64,000 nt of DNA from Actinomycetota bacterium. Its GTDB lineage: Bacteria; Actinomycetota; Coriobacteriia; Anaerosomatales; PHET01. Location of the stretch: assembly GCA_029265315.1 (NCBI GenBank), contig JAJUJM010000010.1, positions 24,233 through 88,232 of the forward strand, in the 5' to 3' direction. Shown one piece after another: positions 25,833 through 34,693 of this stretch (its first letter is position 1; every line of letters starts with the position of its first letter). The position numbers were made by a program, and so were the translations under genes. The notes under the pieces are model-generated. The model was not told the origin of the DNA. It searched no databases and saw only the letters and a program-made list of their open reading frames with translations.

Positions 25833-25860
25833 ATATCGGAAGATGAACCGCCGGACTTGA
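25833..25860 (-). promoter_or_regulatory. Possible sigma-28-type promoter of the FlgM-like gene
   Basis: Read on the minus strand, TCAA (25857-25860) and TCCGATAT (25833-25840) are separated by 16 bases. The established flagellar sigma-28 consensus is TAAA-N15-GCCGATAA. The -10-like block ends only a couple of bases before the GTG codon, so transcription would start close to the ATG at 25825 and give a leaderless mRNA. This is a motif resemblance only. Confidence 0.3.
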
Positions 25861-25917
25861 TGTCTCGCGGCCGAAACGGTGTGGTCTTCCTGTGACGAGG
25901 ACCACAGCTGACCGACG

Positions 25918-25994
25918 AAAACCCCCGACAAAAGGGGGAGCCCCAAGGCCGGCACCTTGAGGCTCAGGGGTAAGGGGTTGCATTCGCATGCAAC
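25918..25994 (-). terminator. Three consecutive hairpins ending in a T-tract, after the nuo operon
   Basis: On the minus strand the order is as follows. H1 (25994-25977) has perfect 7-base arms GTTGCAT/ATGCAAC with a GCGA loop, a GNRA tetraloop. H2 (25965-25938) has GAGCC/GGCTC and inner AAGG/CCTT arms. H3 (25938-25922) has CCCCC/GGGGG arms and is followed by TTTT (25921-25918). H3 with its T-run is a plausible intrinsic terminator for nuoN, whose stop is 78 bases upstream of H1. The C-rich linker between H1 and H2 could also pair with the G-run of H3, so a regulated leader for the downstream FlgM-like gene is possible. Confidence 0.6.
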
Positions 25995-26071
25995 TCTGCA
26001 CGGAGTGTACACCCGACGGACCAGACCCTCAAGCACCATTCACCGAATCTTCATCTTCCCTCAAACGGCTC

Positions 26072-27628
26072 TCAGAGCACGAAGGGCCTGATCGATTCGG
26101 TCAGTCCGAACAAGAGCGGACCGACACCAGCCGCCAGCAATACGACCGCGACGATGACGACGGCGGCGTGTGCACCAGTCCATCCGGGGCTCGATGCGCC
26201 GTCTGCGGATTCCCTGCGCGCTTCGCTTGGGCTCGAGTGCCGCTCGGTCCGCGCGCTTTCGTCGAGATCGGAGGACGATCCGGCAGTCACACGCGTGTAC
26301 AACGCGCGAACCACGCTCCCGTAGTACGCGATCGAGACCATCGAGGAGCCAACCGCGCTCACGACCGCGACGACATACATCTGCGCCTGCCATGAAGGTC
26401 CCGACCCCCACAGCGCTGCCACGGCCGCTATGCCCGCACCCAGGACCTGGAACTTCCCCCAGAATCCGGCCAACGCGGGCACCCCGGCGAGCGACACCAT
26501 GCAGATACTCAAGGCGGCAGCGAGAACGGGGTCACGCTGCGCAGTGCCACGAAGCCCTTCGATGGAACCGTCCCAACGCTCATCATGAGCACGGATGGCT
26601 GCGGCCGCCATGAATGAGCCGGTCACCCCGACGGCGTACACGGCCAAGTGGATCAGTGCCGCCGAGGCGTTCAAGGACGCCACCGCCAACAACGCGTAGC
26701 CGATCTGGGCCACGCCCGCGTAACCCAACATACGACCGTACGAGCGCTGCCCCAGAGCACCCAGAGAGCCGATACCAACCGAGACGACCGACAGGCCCAC
26801 GACGATGGGCAGCAGATCGCCGAGCACCGAATCGGCCGAGAACACCTCCGCCGACACCGGGACCGCCTTCGCGATCATGATCGCGAGCGCAACGCCTGCG
26901 CCAAGCTTCACAGGGCCGGCGAGGAGCGCCGCGCTGTCGGGTCGCGCAGAACCGTATGCGTCAGGGACCCATGCATGGAAGGGTGCGGCCCCCGCCTTGA
27001 AGGCCACCGCAGCGACGATGAGAACGACCGCGACGCTCACCGGCAGAGCCGGACCGATGAGGGTCTGCGCGCAAGAGACCGCCACGTAGCCAAGGTCGCC
27101 ACGAGTGACCACGGCGAGAATGACGAACCCGGTCAGGAACACGGCCGTCGCGACTGACCCTTGGACGAAGTACTTCAAGGCAGCCTCACTCGCCGCTCGG
27201 GTGCGGGCGAGGGCGACGAGAGCATACGCACAGACGGATGCCGTCTCGAAGGCGAAAAGGGTCACACCAAGGTCCTGCGAGGCGCATACGAGTGCAGCAC
27301 CCGTAGCCGCAAGCGTGACCAACGGTGCGAACGTACTGGTCGACTGCACCTTCGCATCCTGGGAACCGATCAAGACGAGCGCACCCAAGGCCAGCGCCAA
27401 ACCCGCGAGAGTGGAGGCGCCTCCGCCGACTCTGAACCCGTATGGCGCATCCGCCCCCGACATCGACACTCCGCCGAAGAGGGACGCAGCGGCCCCCGCT
27501 GCGAGCAGCACGGCCCCGATGGTGGAGGCCCATGTCGCTCGAGTGGCGAAGGCATCGGCCAACAAGCTCAGGACGACCGCGGCTACGCACGGCCCTATCA
27601 TCAGCCACAAGAGCGTGTCCGGCGTCAT
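26072..27628 (-). CDS. nuoN: NADH-quinone oxidoreductase subunit N
   Basis: Antiporter-like proton-pumping membrane subunit of respiratory complex I. The 518-residue protein is hydrophobic throughout, with the family's conserved stretches FKAGAAPFHAWVPDAY (ion-channel lysine and histidine region) and YGRMLGYAGVAQIGYALL. The C-terminal 40 residues contain a polar insert (SSDLDESARTERHSSPSEA) ahead of a final membrane helix, which is longer than usual. The ATG at 27628 follows the nuoM stop by one base and has GGGGGAG upstream. It is the last gene of the nuo operon. Confidence 0.95.
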   Translation of the reverse strand: MTPDTLLWLMIGPCVAAVVLSLLADAFATRATWASTIGAVLLAAGAAASLFGGVSMSGADAPYGFRVGGGASTLAGLALALGALVLIGSQDAKVQSTSTFAPLVTLAATGAALVCASQDLGVTLFAFETASVCAYALVALARTRAASEAALKYFVQGSVATAVFLTGFVILAVVTRGDLGYVAVSCAQTLIGPALPVSVAVVLIVAAVAFKAGAAPFHAWVPDAYGSARPDSAALLAGPVKLGAGVALAIMIAKAVPVSAEVFSADSVLGDLLPIVVGLSVVSVGIGSLGALGQRSYGRMLGYAGVAQIGYALLAVASLNASAALIHLAVYAVGVTGSFMAAAAIRAHDERWDGSIEGLRGTAQRDPVLAAALSICMVSLAGVPALAGFWGKFQVLGAGIAAVAALWGSGPSWQAQMYVVAVVSAVGSSMVSIAYYGSVVRALYTRVTAGSSSDLDESARTERHSSPSEARRESADGASSPGWTGAHAAVVIVAVVLLAAGVGPLLFGLTESIRPFVL

Positions 27629-27629
27629 C

Positions 27630-29066
27630 TCAGACTCCCCCGCCGAACCACGACGCACTAGACAGAGCGCGTTGAACGAGGTCGGCCACGATCCATGGCG
27701 CGAGGCCGACGACCACGATCAGCGCCGCGCAGGCGAAAGCGGTCAGACTCTCGCGGGGCCTCAGGTCCTCCACGTCGCCGAAGTCACCGACGGGTCCTTG
27801 GACCGTGGCGCGCACCGCACGCAGGTTGTACGCGGCAGCGAGCACGATGCCGACACACGCGACCAGCGCCCAAGGACCGAACACCCGAACCCCCTCGAGC
27901 ACTGCGACATACTCGCCGGGAAAGCCCGACAGGGCCGGCAGACCTGCTGAAGCCAACGCGGCGAACACGAAGGCCGCAGACCAGCGTCGTGCGACATGAC
28001 CCAGACCGCCGAAGTGGACCAACTCACGCGTATGCGTACGCTCATACAGCGTGCCAACCAGGAAGAAGAGGAGCCCCGCCACGAAACCGTGGCTCACCAT
28101 GACGATCACCGCGGCCGCCCAAGAATCCGCGCTACCTGACGCTATCGCCAGTACCGCGAATCCCATGTGCGCCACCGAGGAGTACGCGACAAGCCGTTTC
28201 AGGTCCGACTGGACAAGCGCTGTCGCAGCGCCCCAGATGATACCGAGGACCCCGAGGAACGCGAGCGCGGGTTTGGCGGTCTCGAAACCCTGGGGGGCCA
28301 GTGGGACCGCTACACGCAACAGGCCGTAGCCCCCCATCTTCAGGAGCACCCCCGCCAAGATGATCGAACCCGCGGTGGGCGCCTCCGTGTGAGCATCCGG
28401 AAGCCACGTGTGTAGCGGCACCACCGGGACCTTGATGAGCAGCCCCGCCGCGAGCAGCCAGAAGTACCACGGCGGTACACCAGGGACACCACCCGCCGCG
28501 GCGACGGCCGCAAGTGACGTGGATCCGACCCGAACGAGGGCCCACAGTATGGCGATGAGCAGCACAGCGCCACCGGCGAACGTGTACACGAGGAACTTCA
28601 TCGCAGCGGCACGTGCGTTGGACGAGCCCCACCCGCCGATGAGAAGGAACATGGGGATCAACACGGATTCCCAAGCGACGTAGAAGAGGATGATGCTGTC
28701 GGCGAGAAACACCGCTGCGACAGCAGACTGTAGGAGGAGCAGGAGACCGAAGTGGCGGCCCGGCGATCTCTCCACCCGCCAAGAGGCAGAAACCGCACCC
28801 AGACCAACGAGGCCAGTGAGGACCACGAACGGGACAGACAGGCCGTCTGCCACCAGTGACCACCCGACCGCGGCCTCACCCAGCGCAAGACCGGTGATCG
28901 TGCCGGCTCGAAGCACGCCGGGGACGAGCGCCGCGCTGCCGAGGACCTGAAAGGCGGCACCGACCAGTGCGAGCCATCGCGGACACGATTCGCACCGCCG
29001 GCCGAGCGAGAACGAACAGACGGCCAGAACAAGTGGCGTGACGACCAGCATGTCGAGGAGTACCAC
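27630..29066 (-). CDS. nuoM: NADH-quinone oxidoreductase subunit M
   Basis: Second antiporter-like subunit of complex I, 478 residues. The conserved glutamate lies in FYVAWESVLIPMFLLIG (TM5 region). LIKVPVVPLHTWLPDAHTEAPT carries the broken-helix lysine and histidine, and LKRLVAYSSVAHMGF is the family signature. It lies 3 bases after nuoL and 1 base before nuoN. Confidence 0.97.
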   Translation of the reverse strand: MVLLDMLVVTPLVLAVCSFSLGRRCESCPRWLALVGAAFQVLGSAALVPGVLRAGTITGLALGEAAVGWSLVADGLSVPFVVLTGLVGLGAVSASWRVERSPGRHFGLLLLLQSAVAAVFLADSIILFYVAWESVLIPMFLLIGGWGSSNARAAAMKFLVYTFAGGAVLLIAILWALVRVGSTSLAAVAAAGGVPGVPPWYFWLLAAGLLIKVPVVPLHTWLPDAHTEAPTAGSIILAGVLLKMGGYGLLRVAVPLAPQGFETAKPALAFLGVLGIIWGAATALVQSDLKRLVAYSSVAHMGFAVLAIASGSADSWAAAVIVMVSHGFVAGLLFFLVGTLYERTHTRELVHFGGLGHVARRWSAAFVFAALASAGLPALSGFPGEYVAVLEGVRVFGPWALVACVGIVLAAAYNLRAVRATVQGPVGDFGDVEDLRPRESLTAFACAALIVVVGLAPWIVADLVQRALSSASWFGGGV

Positions 29067-29069
29067 GCG

Positions 29070-30908
29070 CTACCTCCCCAGCCATACCGTCGCCGCGAGC
29101 ATCAACGCCACTGCGGCGGCCATCGTGGTGGCGTAGACCTGCGCGTCGCCCCGATGCAACGACCGAAGCGCGGACGCGGCCGACTCCGTCAGACGTGCGA
29201 TACCGTGAACCAAGCCGTCCACAGCGAGCCGATCTCCCCAGGCCCACAGGACACGCGACACTCCGACGGCGGGGGCGACGATCGAGCGCTCGACTAACCT
29301 GTCCCACCAGAACGCATTCGCCAAGGCGACACCAAAACGACCCAGGGACCGTTGATGTGCGAGGTCGGCCTGCGGGTCAGGCGCCATACTCCAGCCCGCC
29401 ACCGAGCTCACGGCCGCCATTCCCAAGGCGATCAGCGCGACAGCCGGGACGAGCGGCTCGCTGTCGTGGCCGATCGCCCGCGCCACAGGACCACCCGCGA
29501 GACCCGCGACCAGCGCGGCACTGCCCAGCGCGGCGAGCGGAAGAAGCATGGACGGCCCGCTTTCGTGCACATGAGTGTCGGCGCCCGAGACACCAAAGAA
29601 CGCCAGACGGGTCGCGCGCGCCATGTACAAAGCCGTCAATGCACTCGCGACGAAGAGCACGCCACCAGCGAGCGGAGCATGGTTCCAGACGGAGTCGAGC
29701 ACAGCGTCTTTGCTGAAGAACCCGGCCAGTGGCGGGATGCCGGAAAGCGCCAAGGCGCCAACCACCCATGCGCCGAACGTCAACGGCATGTCGCGTCGCA
29801 GCCCCCTCATCTCGTGGAGGTCCTGGGTTCCGGACCCATGGATGACACTGCCTGAAGTCAGGAAGAGCAACCCCTTGAAAGCCGCATGAGTCACCAGATG
29901 GAAGAAAGCAGCCACGGGCGCTTTCGCACCAAGCGCAGCGAACATGAAGCCGAGCTGCGAGATGGTCGAGTATGCGAGCACCTTCTTGATGTCTCGCTGC
30001 AGCGTGGCGATCAAGGCCGCGCCAAGGGCCGAGACGACCCCCGTCACGAGAAGGAGGTCGCGAGCGGGTGCGGAGACCTCGAAAACCGGCCACACACGGA
30101 CGCCGAGGTACACACCGGACGCGACCATCGTCGCCGCGTGGATCAAAGCCGACACCGGAGTCGGACCCTCCATGGCGTCGGGAAGCCACGCGTGCAGCGG
30201 AAACTGCGCGGACTTGCCCATCGCGCCGATCGCAAGCCCCAAGGCCACCACGTTCACTGTGGGCGACGGAAGAGACGGCAGCTTGTCGAAGACCTCAGCG
30301 AACGAGTCCGAGCCACAAGCCGACCACAAGGCGGCGATGGCCACGAGCAGACCTATGTCGCCGACACGGGTCGTCAGGAACGCCTTCATGGCGGCCCGGG
30401 CAGCAGAAGGGCGCTCGAACCAGTGACCGATCAGCAGGAAGGAGCAGGCGCCCACCAGCTCCCAACCGATGAACAGCGCCGTCAACGAGTCAGCCAGGAC
30501 GAGAAGGTTCATCGAGCCGGTGAACAATGAGACCAAGGCGAAGTACCGTACCCACCCTCCGTCCCCGGCCAGATAGCCGGTCGAGAACACGACAACGGCA
30601 GCGGCCACGACGCCGACGACCAAGAGCATCCACGCGGCCAACCCGTCCAGTGCCCACAGCAGACGCAGCGCCGTTCCCCCGACCTTGAACCACTCCCACC
30701 CGCCATCAGCGATCGGGCCGACCCCGTGTGGGTCCGCCTGAAAGAGCGCGGTGACCCCTGCCATCGCCACGGCAAGCGTGGTCAGCGCACCAACCAGCGC
30801 GAGCACCGGTGCGAATGACTTCGCTCTGTGTCCCACCACGGCGATCGCGCCGGCGGCGAGGACCGGAGCGATGATCGCCACCCACGCATGGTCCAGAAGC
30901 TGCATCAC
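29070..30908 (-). CDS. nuoL: NADH-quinone oxidoreductase subunit L
   Basis: Distal antiporter-like subunit of complex I with the long lateral helix at the C-terminus, 612 residues. Visible signatures are IGWELVGACSFLLIGHW, GKSAQFPLHAWLPDAMEGPT, DIKKVLAYSTISQLGFM and HLVTHAAFKGLLFL. The order L-M-N is canonical, and the start overlaps nuoK by 4 bases. Confidence 0.97.
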   Translation of the reverse strand: MMQLLDHAWVAIIAPVLAAGAIAVVGHRAKSFAPVLALVGALTTLAVAMAGVTALFQADPHGVGPIADGGWEWFKVGGTALRLLWALDGLAAWMLLVVGVVAAAVVVFSTGYLAGDGGWVRYFALVSLFTGSMNLLVLADSLTALFIGWELVGACSFLLIGHWFERPSAARAAMKAFLTTRVGDIGLLVAIAALWSACGSDSFAEVFDKLPSLPSPTVNVVALGLAIGAMGKSAQFPLHAWLPDAMEGPTPVSALIHAATMVASGVYLGVRVWPVFEVSAPARDLLLVTGVVSALGAALIATLQRDIKKVLAYSTISQLGFMFAALGAKAPVAAFFHLVTHAAFKGLLFLTSGSVIHGSGTQDLHEMRGLRRDMPLTFGAWVVGALALSGIPPLAGFFSKDAVLDSVWNHAPLAGGVLFVASALTALYMARATRLAFFGVSGADTHVHESGPSMLLPLAALGSAALVAGLAGGPVARAIGHDSEPLVPAVALIALGMAAVSSVAGWSMAPDPQADLAHQRSLGRFGVALANAFWWDRLVERSIVAPAVGVSRVLWAWGDRLAVDGLVHGIARLTESAASALRSLHRGDAQVYATTMAAAVALMLAATVWLGR

Positions 30909-31201
30909 CGCTCGCCCACCTCCACGAGCTCATCGGCCCGTGTGGTGCGGACCACCCGTGCCACCAGGACGAGCAACGCGAGGCCCACCGCAGCTTCCGC
31001 CGCAGCGAGGACGAGAAGCAGAAGACCGATGGACTCGACCGCAGCGCCACCATCAAGGCGCGCCCCCAACGCGACGAGCAGCAGCAGCGGTGCACCGATC
31101 ATCACTTCTACGCTCGCGAGTATGGCGATCAGGTCGCGGCGGACCAGTACACCGTACAGGCCGATCGCGAACAGCGCGCATGCCACGAAGACGGCGTTCA
31201 T
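30905..31201 (-). CDS. nuoK: NADH-quinone oxidoreductase subunit K
   Basis: Small three-helix proton-channel subunit, 98 residues. It carries the two membrane glutamates of the E-channel, in ASVEVMIGAPLLLLVAL and LVLAAAEAAVGLALLV. It overlaps nuoJ and nuoL by 4 bases each. The family's usual N of LNAVN..L is replaced here by IGAPLL, a modest variation. Confidence 0.95.
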   Translation of the reverse strand: MNAVFVACALFAIGLYGVLVRRDLIAILASVEVMIGAPLLLLVALGARLDGGAAVESIGLLLLVLAAAEAAVGLALLVLVARVVRTTRADELVEVGER

Positions 31202-31686
31202 CGGCGCTCAACCCCCGACACGCTGACCACCGCGACCAGCGCGGCGAGCAACAACAGACCCGCGAGCTCGAAGTGCGCCAAGCGGGCCCCGAGAAGGTGT
31301 GCGCCCACCGCGTCGACCCCGGTCGCGACGCCACCGAGGTCCAACGCCGCGAGCGGACGCAGCGCAGCGCCGAGCAACGCAGCGATGCCAACCGCCGCCA
31401 CAGCGGCGAGAGGGTCGTGGCGCGACTCAAGACGCGGAACACCCGACCGCTCACGGTGGACGAGCATCACCGCGAAGATCACCAGAACAAGGACCCCCCC
31501 GACATACACGAACACCTCGGCCAGCGCGAGCAGACCGAAGCCGAACGCGGCGAAGTACCCCGCCAGACCCAGAAGGAAGGTGCCCAGACCCAACCCGAGA
31601 CGCATCACGTCTCTGGTGAGCAGCACATCGGCCGCCCCCAAGAGCGTCATCGCGGCGAGTGCCCACATGAGCACCGTCATACTCAC
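31198..31686 (-). CDS. nuoJ: NADH-quinone oxidoreductase subunit J
   Basis: Five-helix membrane subunit of complex I, 162 residues. The TM3 signature, including ALAEVFVYVGGVLVLVIF, corresponds to the conserved pi-bulge helix of the family, with VMLVHRERSG after it. It overlaps the NuoI-fusion gene and nuoK by 4 bases each. Confidence 0.95.
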   Translation of the reverse strand: MSMTVLMWALAAMTLLGAADVLLTRDVMRLGLGLGTFLLGLAGYFAAFGFGLLALAEVFVYVGGVLVLVIFAVMLVHRERSGVPRLESRHDPLAAVAAVGIAALLGAALRPLAALDLGGVATGVDAVGAHLLGARLAHFELAGLLLLAALVAVVSVSGVERR

Positions 31687-33743
31687 CGGGCATCACCGCA
31701 CCCGCGACAGTCAGCACCGGTCGCCCGCGAGCCTTCAGGCGAGCGCACCATCTCATGACGATCGAACACGGCGAAGTCCCGATGGTAGAACGACAGCTCA
31801 TACTGCCCGGTGTGCCTGAGCGCGCCCGTCGGGCATTGCTCGGCACACAGACCACAGAAGCAGCATTTCGAGAGGTCGAGGTCGTACCGCGTCACCGAGC
31901 GGTGACCGGGGTCGTCGATGCGTTCGACCGTGATCGCGTAATCCGGGCAGGTCCGCGCGCAGAACGTGCACCCGACGCACACCTCCGACGCGCAGCGCAG
32001 GCAGCGAGCAGCTTCGGCGAGACCTTCGAGATGGGTGAATCCGAGTTCGACCTGCCTGAAATCGCGCGCTCGGTCGGCCCCCTTCGCCATCGGCATGACG
32101 GTACGTCTCCGTGCAGGCTCGACACCTGTGAGCGTTGCCGGCTGGTACCGTGGGTATACGGGCACGGGCCGATAGACGCGGCCCTCTGAAAGTGATCGGC
32201 CGTCCAGATAGCGGATGATCGAAGTGGCGGCCTCGTGTCCGCTGGCGACTGACGCGATCGCCGATCCCGGGCCGGTGACGACCTCACCACACGCGAACAC
32301 GCCCGGAACCTGGGTGGTCATCAACGCGCCGTCGACCGGCAACAGGCCCCGCTCGGTGAGGACCAGATCGCTTCCCGATACCAGCTCCGCGAGCTGCGGT
32401 GCCTGTCCGATGGCGAACACGATGACATCGGCCGGCACGTCGGTGAACTCCTCTGCGAACACCGGAGCGAACCGGCCTTGCGCGTCGAACACGGACAGGC
32501 AGCTCTGCAGGCGCATCCCCGCTACTCGTCCGTTCTCGACCAGCACTTCCTTGGGTCCGTACGAGCACATCGCGATGACGCCCTCGTCAAGCGCCTCTTC
32601 GATCTCCCACGGGTGTGCCGGCAGCTCGTCCATTGACTCAAGCGAGGAGAGCGTCACTTGAGCGGCGCCGCAACGTAGCGCGACGCGGGCGCAGTCCACG
32701 GCGACGTTGCCCCCGCCGATCACGAGTACCCGGCGCCCTTTGACGCCGCATCCCCCTTTCCAGTTGCCGGCCTTCAGGAAATCGAGCGCACCCCAGATGC
32801 CCTGGGCATCGGACCCGGGGACGGGCAACATCCGACTCACCTGGAGGCCGGCGGCGATGAGCACCGCGTCGTACTCACCGATCAGGTGATCGATCGGCAC
32901 GTCGGTACCGATGCGCACCCCGGTGAGAAGCTTCATGCCCATCGTCTGGAGGTCTGCGATCTCGGTCGCGAGCACGTCGCGCGGCAGCCGGTAGGCAGGA
33001 ACGCCTGACAGCAGCGCTCCACCGGCAGCGTGCTCCTTCTCGTAGACGTGGACCTCGAACCCCGCATGCATGAGGTCGAACGCGGCAGCCAGACCGCTCG
33101 GACCGCTCCCGATGATCGCGATGCGCTCTTCACGTGTCACGGGCAGTGGCGCCACCCGCTCAGCACGGTGCTCCGCATACCGCTCGAAGGCGACACGATG
33201 CAGCGGACGGATCGCGATCGGTTCGTCGTAGTACGTCCTCTTGCACGCGCTCTCGCAAGGGTGGTGACAGATGCGTCCCAGCACACCCGGCAGGATGTTC
33301 CTCGCCCGGACGAGTTCGTACGCCTCGGCCGCGCGGTCGTCAGCCAGCAGGAACGACTGGCCTCGTGCGTCGACGTTGGCCGGACAGTTGCCCACGCACG
33401 GCGGAAGCCTGTCGTGGCGATACAGGTCGTCAATCAATCCGTTGTAGTCCGACGCCGGACCCTCGATGAGGGCGACGTCCTCTCGTCCGAGGACTCCGGT
33501 CAAACGCAGGGCACCCCGCCACCGCGGGGACAGCTCCACCTTCTCGGCAGGGTACTTCAGCGTCACGGGCCTCGACACGCTTCGCCTGGCGGTGATACCC
33601 AGACCGACGACAAGACTCCTGACCCGTTCGGCGAACCCCTTGAGTCCCGGACTGAAGTCGTCAGTCGCGCTGATGGCCAGACGGACGCTCGTCGGTGTGC
33701 GGTCCGGCACGGTCGCTTTGTCCTGCTGCCGCGTCACAGCCAT
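31683..33743 (-). CDS. NuoI-type ferredoxin subunit with an inserted GltD-like FAD/NAD(P) oxidoreductase
   Basis: A 686-residue protein in the nuoI slot between nuoH and nuoJ. Residues about 34-82 match the NuoI N-terminus (GITARRSVSRPVTLKYPAE, then LSPRWRGALRLT). Residues about 100-540 are a whole GltD-like module. It has an N-terminal Fe-S region (C116, C120, C159, C163, C167), the FAD site IAIIGSGPSGLAAAFDL, the dinucleotide site VLVIGGGNVAVDCA and GVFACGEVVTGPGSA. Residues 580-665 return to NuoI: C589-x2-C592-x2-C595-x3-C599 and C627-x2-C630-x2-C633-x3-C637, then a NuoI-like tail. The ATG at 33743 overlaps nuoH by 10 bases. With no nuoE, nuoF or nuoG in the operon, this flavin domain may be the electron-input module; that is an inference. 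Assembly error is unlikely because one frame is open throughout. Confidence 0.9.
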   Translation of the reverse strand: MAVTRQQDKATVPDRTPTSVRLAISATDDFSPGLKGFAERVRSLVVGLGITARRSVSRPVTLKYPAEKVELSPRWRGALRLTGVLGREDVALIEGPASDYNGLIDDLYRHDRLPPCVGNCPANVDARGQSFLLADDRAAEAYELVRARNILPGVLGRICHHPCESACKRTYYDEPIAIRPLHRVAFERYAEHRAERVAPLPVTREERIAIIGSGPSGLAAAFDLMHAGFEVHVYEKEHAAGGALLSGVPAYRLPRDVLATEIADLQTMGMKLLTGVRIGTDVPIDHLIGEYDAVLIAAGLQVSRMLPVPGSDAQGIWGALDFLKAGNWKGGCGVKGRRVLVIGGGNVAVDCARVALRCGAAQVTLSSLESMDELPAHPWEIEEALDEGVIAMCSYGPKEVLVENGRVAGMRLQSCLSVFDAQGRFAPVFAEEFTDVPADVIVFAIGQAPQLAELVSGSDLVLTERGLLPVDGALMTTQVPGVFACGEVVTGPGSAIASVASGHEAATSIIRYLDGRSLSEGRVYRPVPVYPRYQPATLTGVEPARRRTVMPMAKGADRARDFRQVELGFTHLEGLAEAARCLRCASEVCVGCTFCARTCPDYAITVERIDDPGHRSVTRYDLDLSKCCFCGLCAEQCPTGALRHTGQYELSFYHRDFAVFDRHEMVRSPEGSRATGADCRGCGDAR

Positions 33744-34693
33744 GGCAACACCAATCCGACCAGTGCGAGCTGGCCCAACGCCATCGGCGTGAGGACCTTC
33801 CATGCGAACGACATGAGCTGGTCAGGACGCAGTCGCGGGAAGGTCCACTTCGCCCAGACCATGCAGATGGTCATCGCGACCGCGAGGGCCACGAAGACGA
33901 CGGCCCCAACAGGCCCCGGAAGCCCGAAGCCTCCACCGAAGAAGACGCCCGCGCCGAAGAGCGATGCCGCCACGAGGCCACCGTACTCGGCCATCATGAA
34001 GATCGCCCACCGGATGCCCGAGTAGTCGGCGAAGTAACCGGCGACGAGCTCGGATTCAGCCTCCGGCAGGTCGAACGGGCCTCGATTCAACTCGGCGATC
34101 GAAGCGATGAAGTAGACCACGAAACCGATCGCCATGAGCGGCAGCCACCACCAGCTCCACTCCGCCCGGATCACACCGGGGTCCAGCGAGCCGGCCAGAA
34201 GGCACAGCGCCAAGACCGACAGGGACCGCGGCAGTTCATAGCTGACCATCTGTGCGGCGGCGCGCACCCCGCCGATGGAGGCATACGTGTTGCGACTCGA
34301 CCATCCGGCCAGAAGGATGCCCAGAACGCTCATCCCCGGAACCGCAAGGAAGAACAAGGCGCCCGCCTCGATGCCGAACGGGGTCCACCCGGCGGCGAAC
34401 GGAACGACGACGAGCGCGGCCGCACACGGGACGAACACGAGGAACGGCATGATGCGGAAGACCGGAACGTCCGCGGAATTGGGTGTGACGTCCTCCTTCA
34501 GGACGAGCTTGATGGTGTCAGCCAGGGTCTGGAGCAGCCCGAAGGGCCCGGCCTCCAGAGGCCCGTAGCGCATCTGGATACGGGCGGCCACCTTACGCTC
34601 CGCCCACACGCCGAACAGGGCGGCCACTGCGATGACGAGAGATGCGCCAAGCCCATAGAGGGCTCCCCAGCCGAACGAGGCCGCCGCACTCAT
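33734..34693 (-). CDS. nuoH: NADH-quinone oxidoreductase subunit H
   Basis: Membrane subunit that forms the quinone-binding site with NuoB and NuoD, 319 residues. Family motifs are AERKVAARIQMRYGP near the N-terminus, KLVLKEDVTPNSAD, ELNRGPFDLPEAESELVAGY and RWAIFMMAEYGG. It overlaps nuoD by 4 bases and the NuoI-fusion gene by 10 bases. Confidence 0.97.
   Translation of the reverse strand: MSAAASFGWGALYGLGASLVIAVAALFGVWAERKVAARIQMRYGPLEAGPFGLLQTLADTIKLVLKEDVTPNSADVPVFRIMPFLVFVPCAAALVVVPFAAGWTPFGIEAGALFFLAVPGMSVLGILLAGWSSRNTYASIGGVRAAAQMVSYELPRSLSVLALCLLAGSLDPGVIRAEWSWWWLPLMAIGFVVYFIASIAELNRGPFDLPEAESELVAGYFADYSGIRWAIFMMAEYGGLVAASLFGAGVFFGGGFGLPGPVGAVVFVALAVAMTICMVWAKWTFPRLRPDQLMSFAWKVLTPMALGQLALVGLVLPWL

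Noticed and set aside
25922..25994. Cyclic di-GMP (GEMM) or cobalamin riboswitch
   Set aside because: The GNRA-capped stem first suggested GEMM, but the conserved core sequences of GEMM and the B12 box are absent on both strands; it is kept only as an unassigned structured region.
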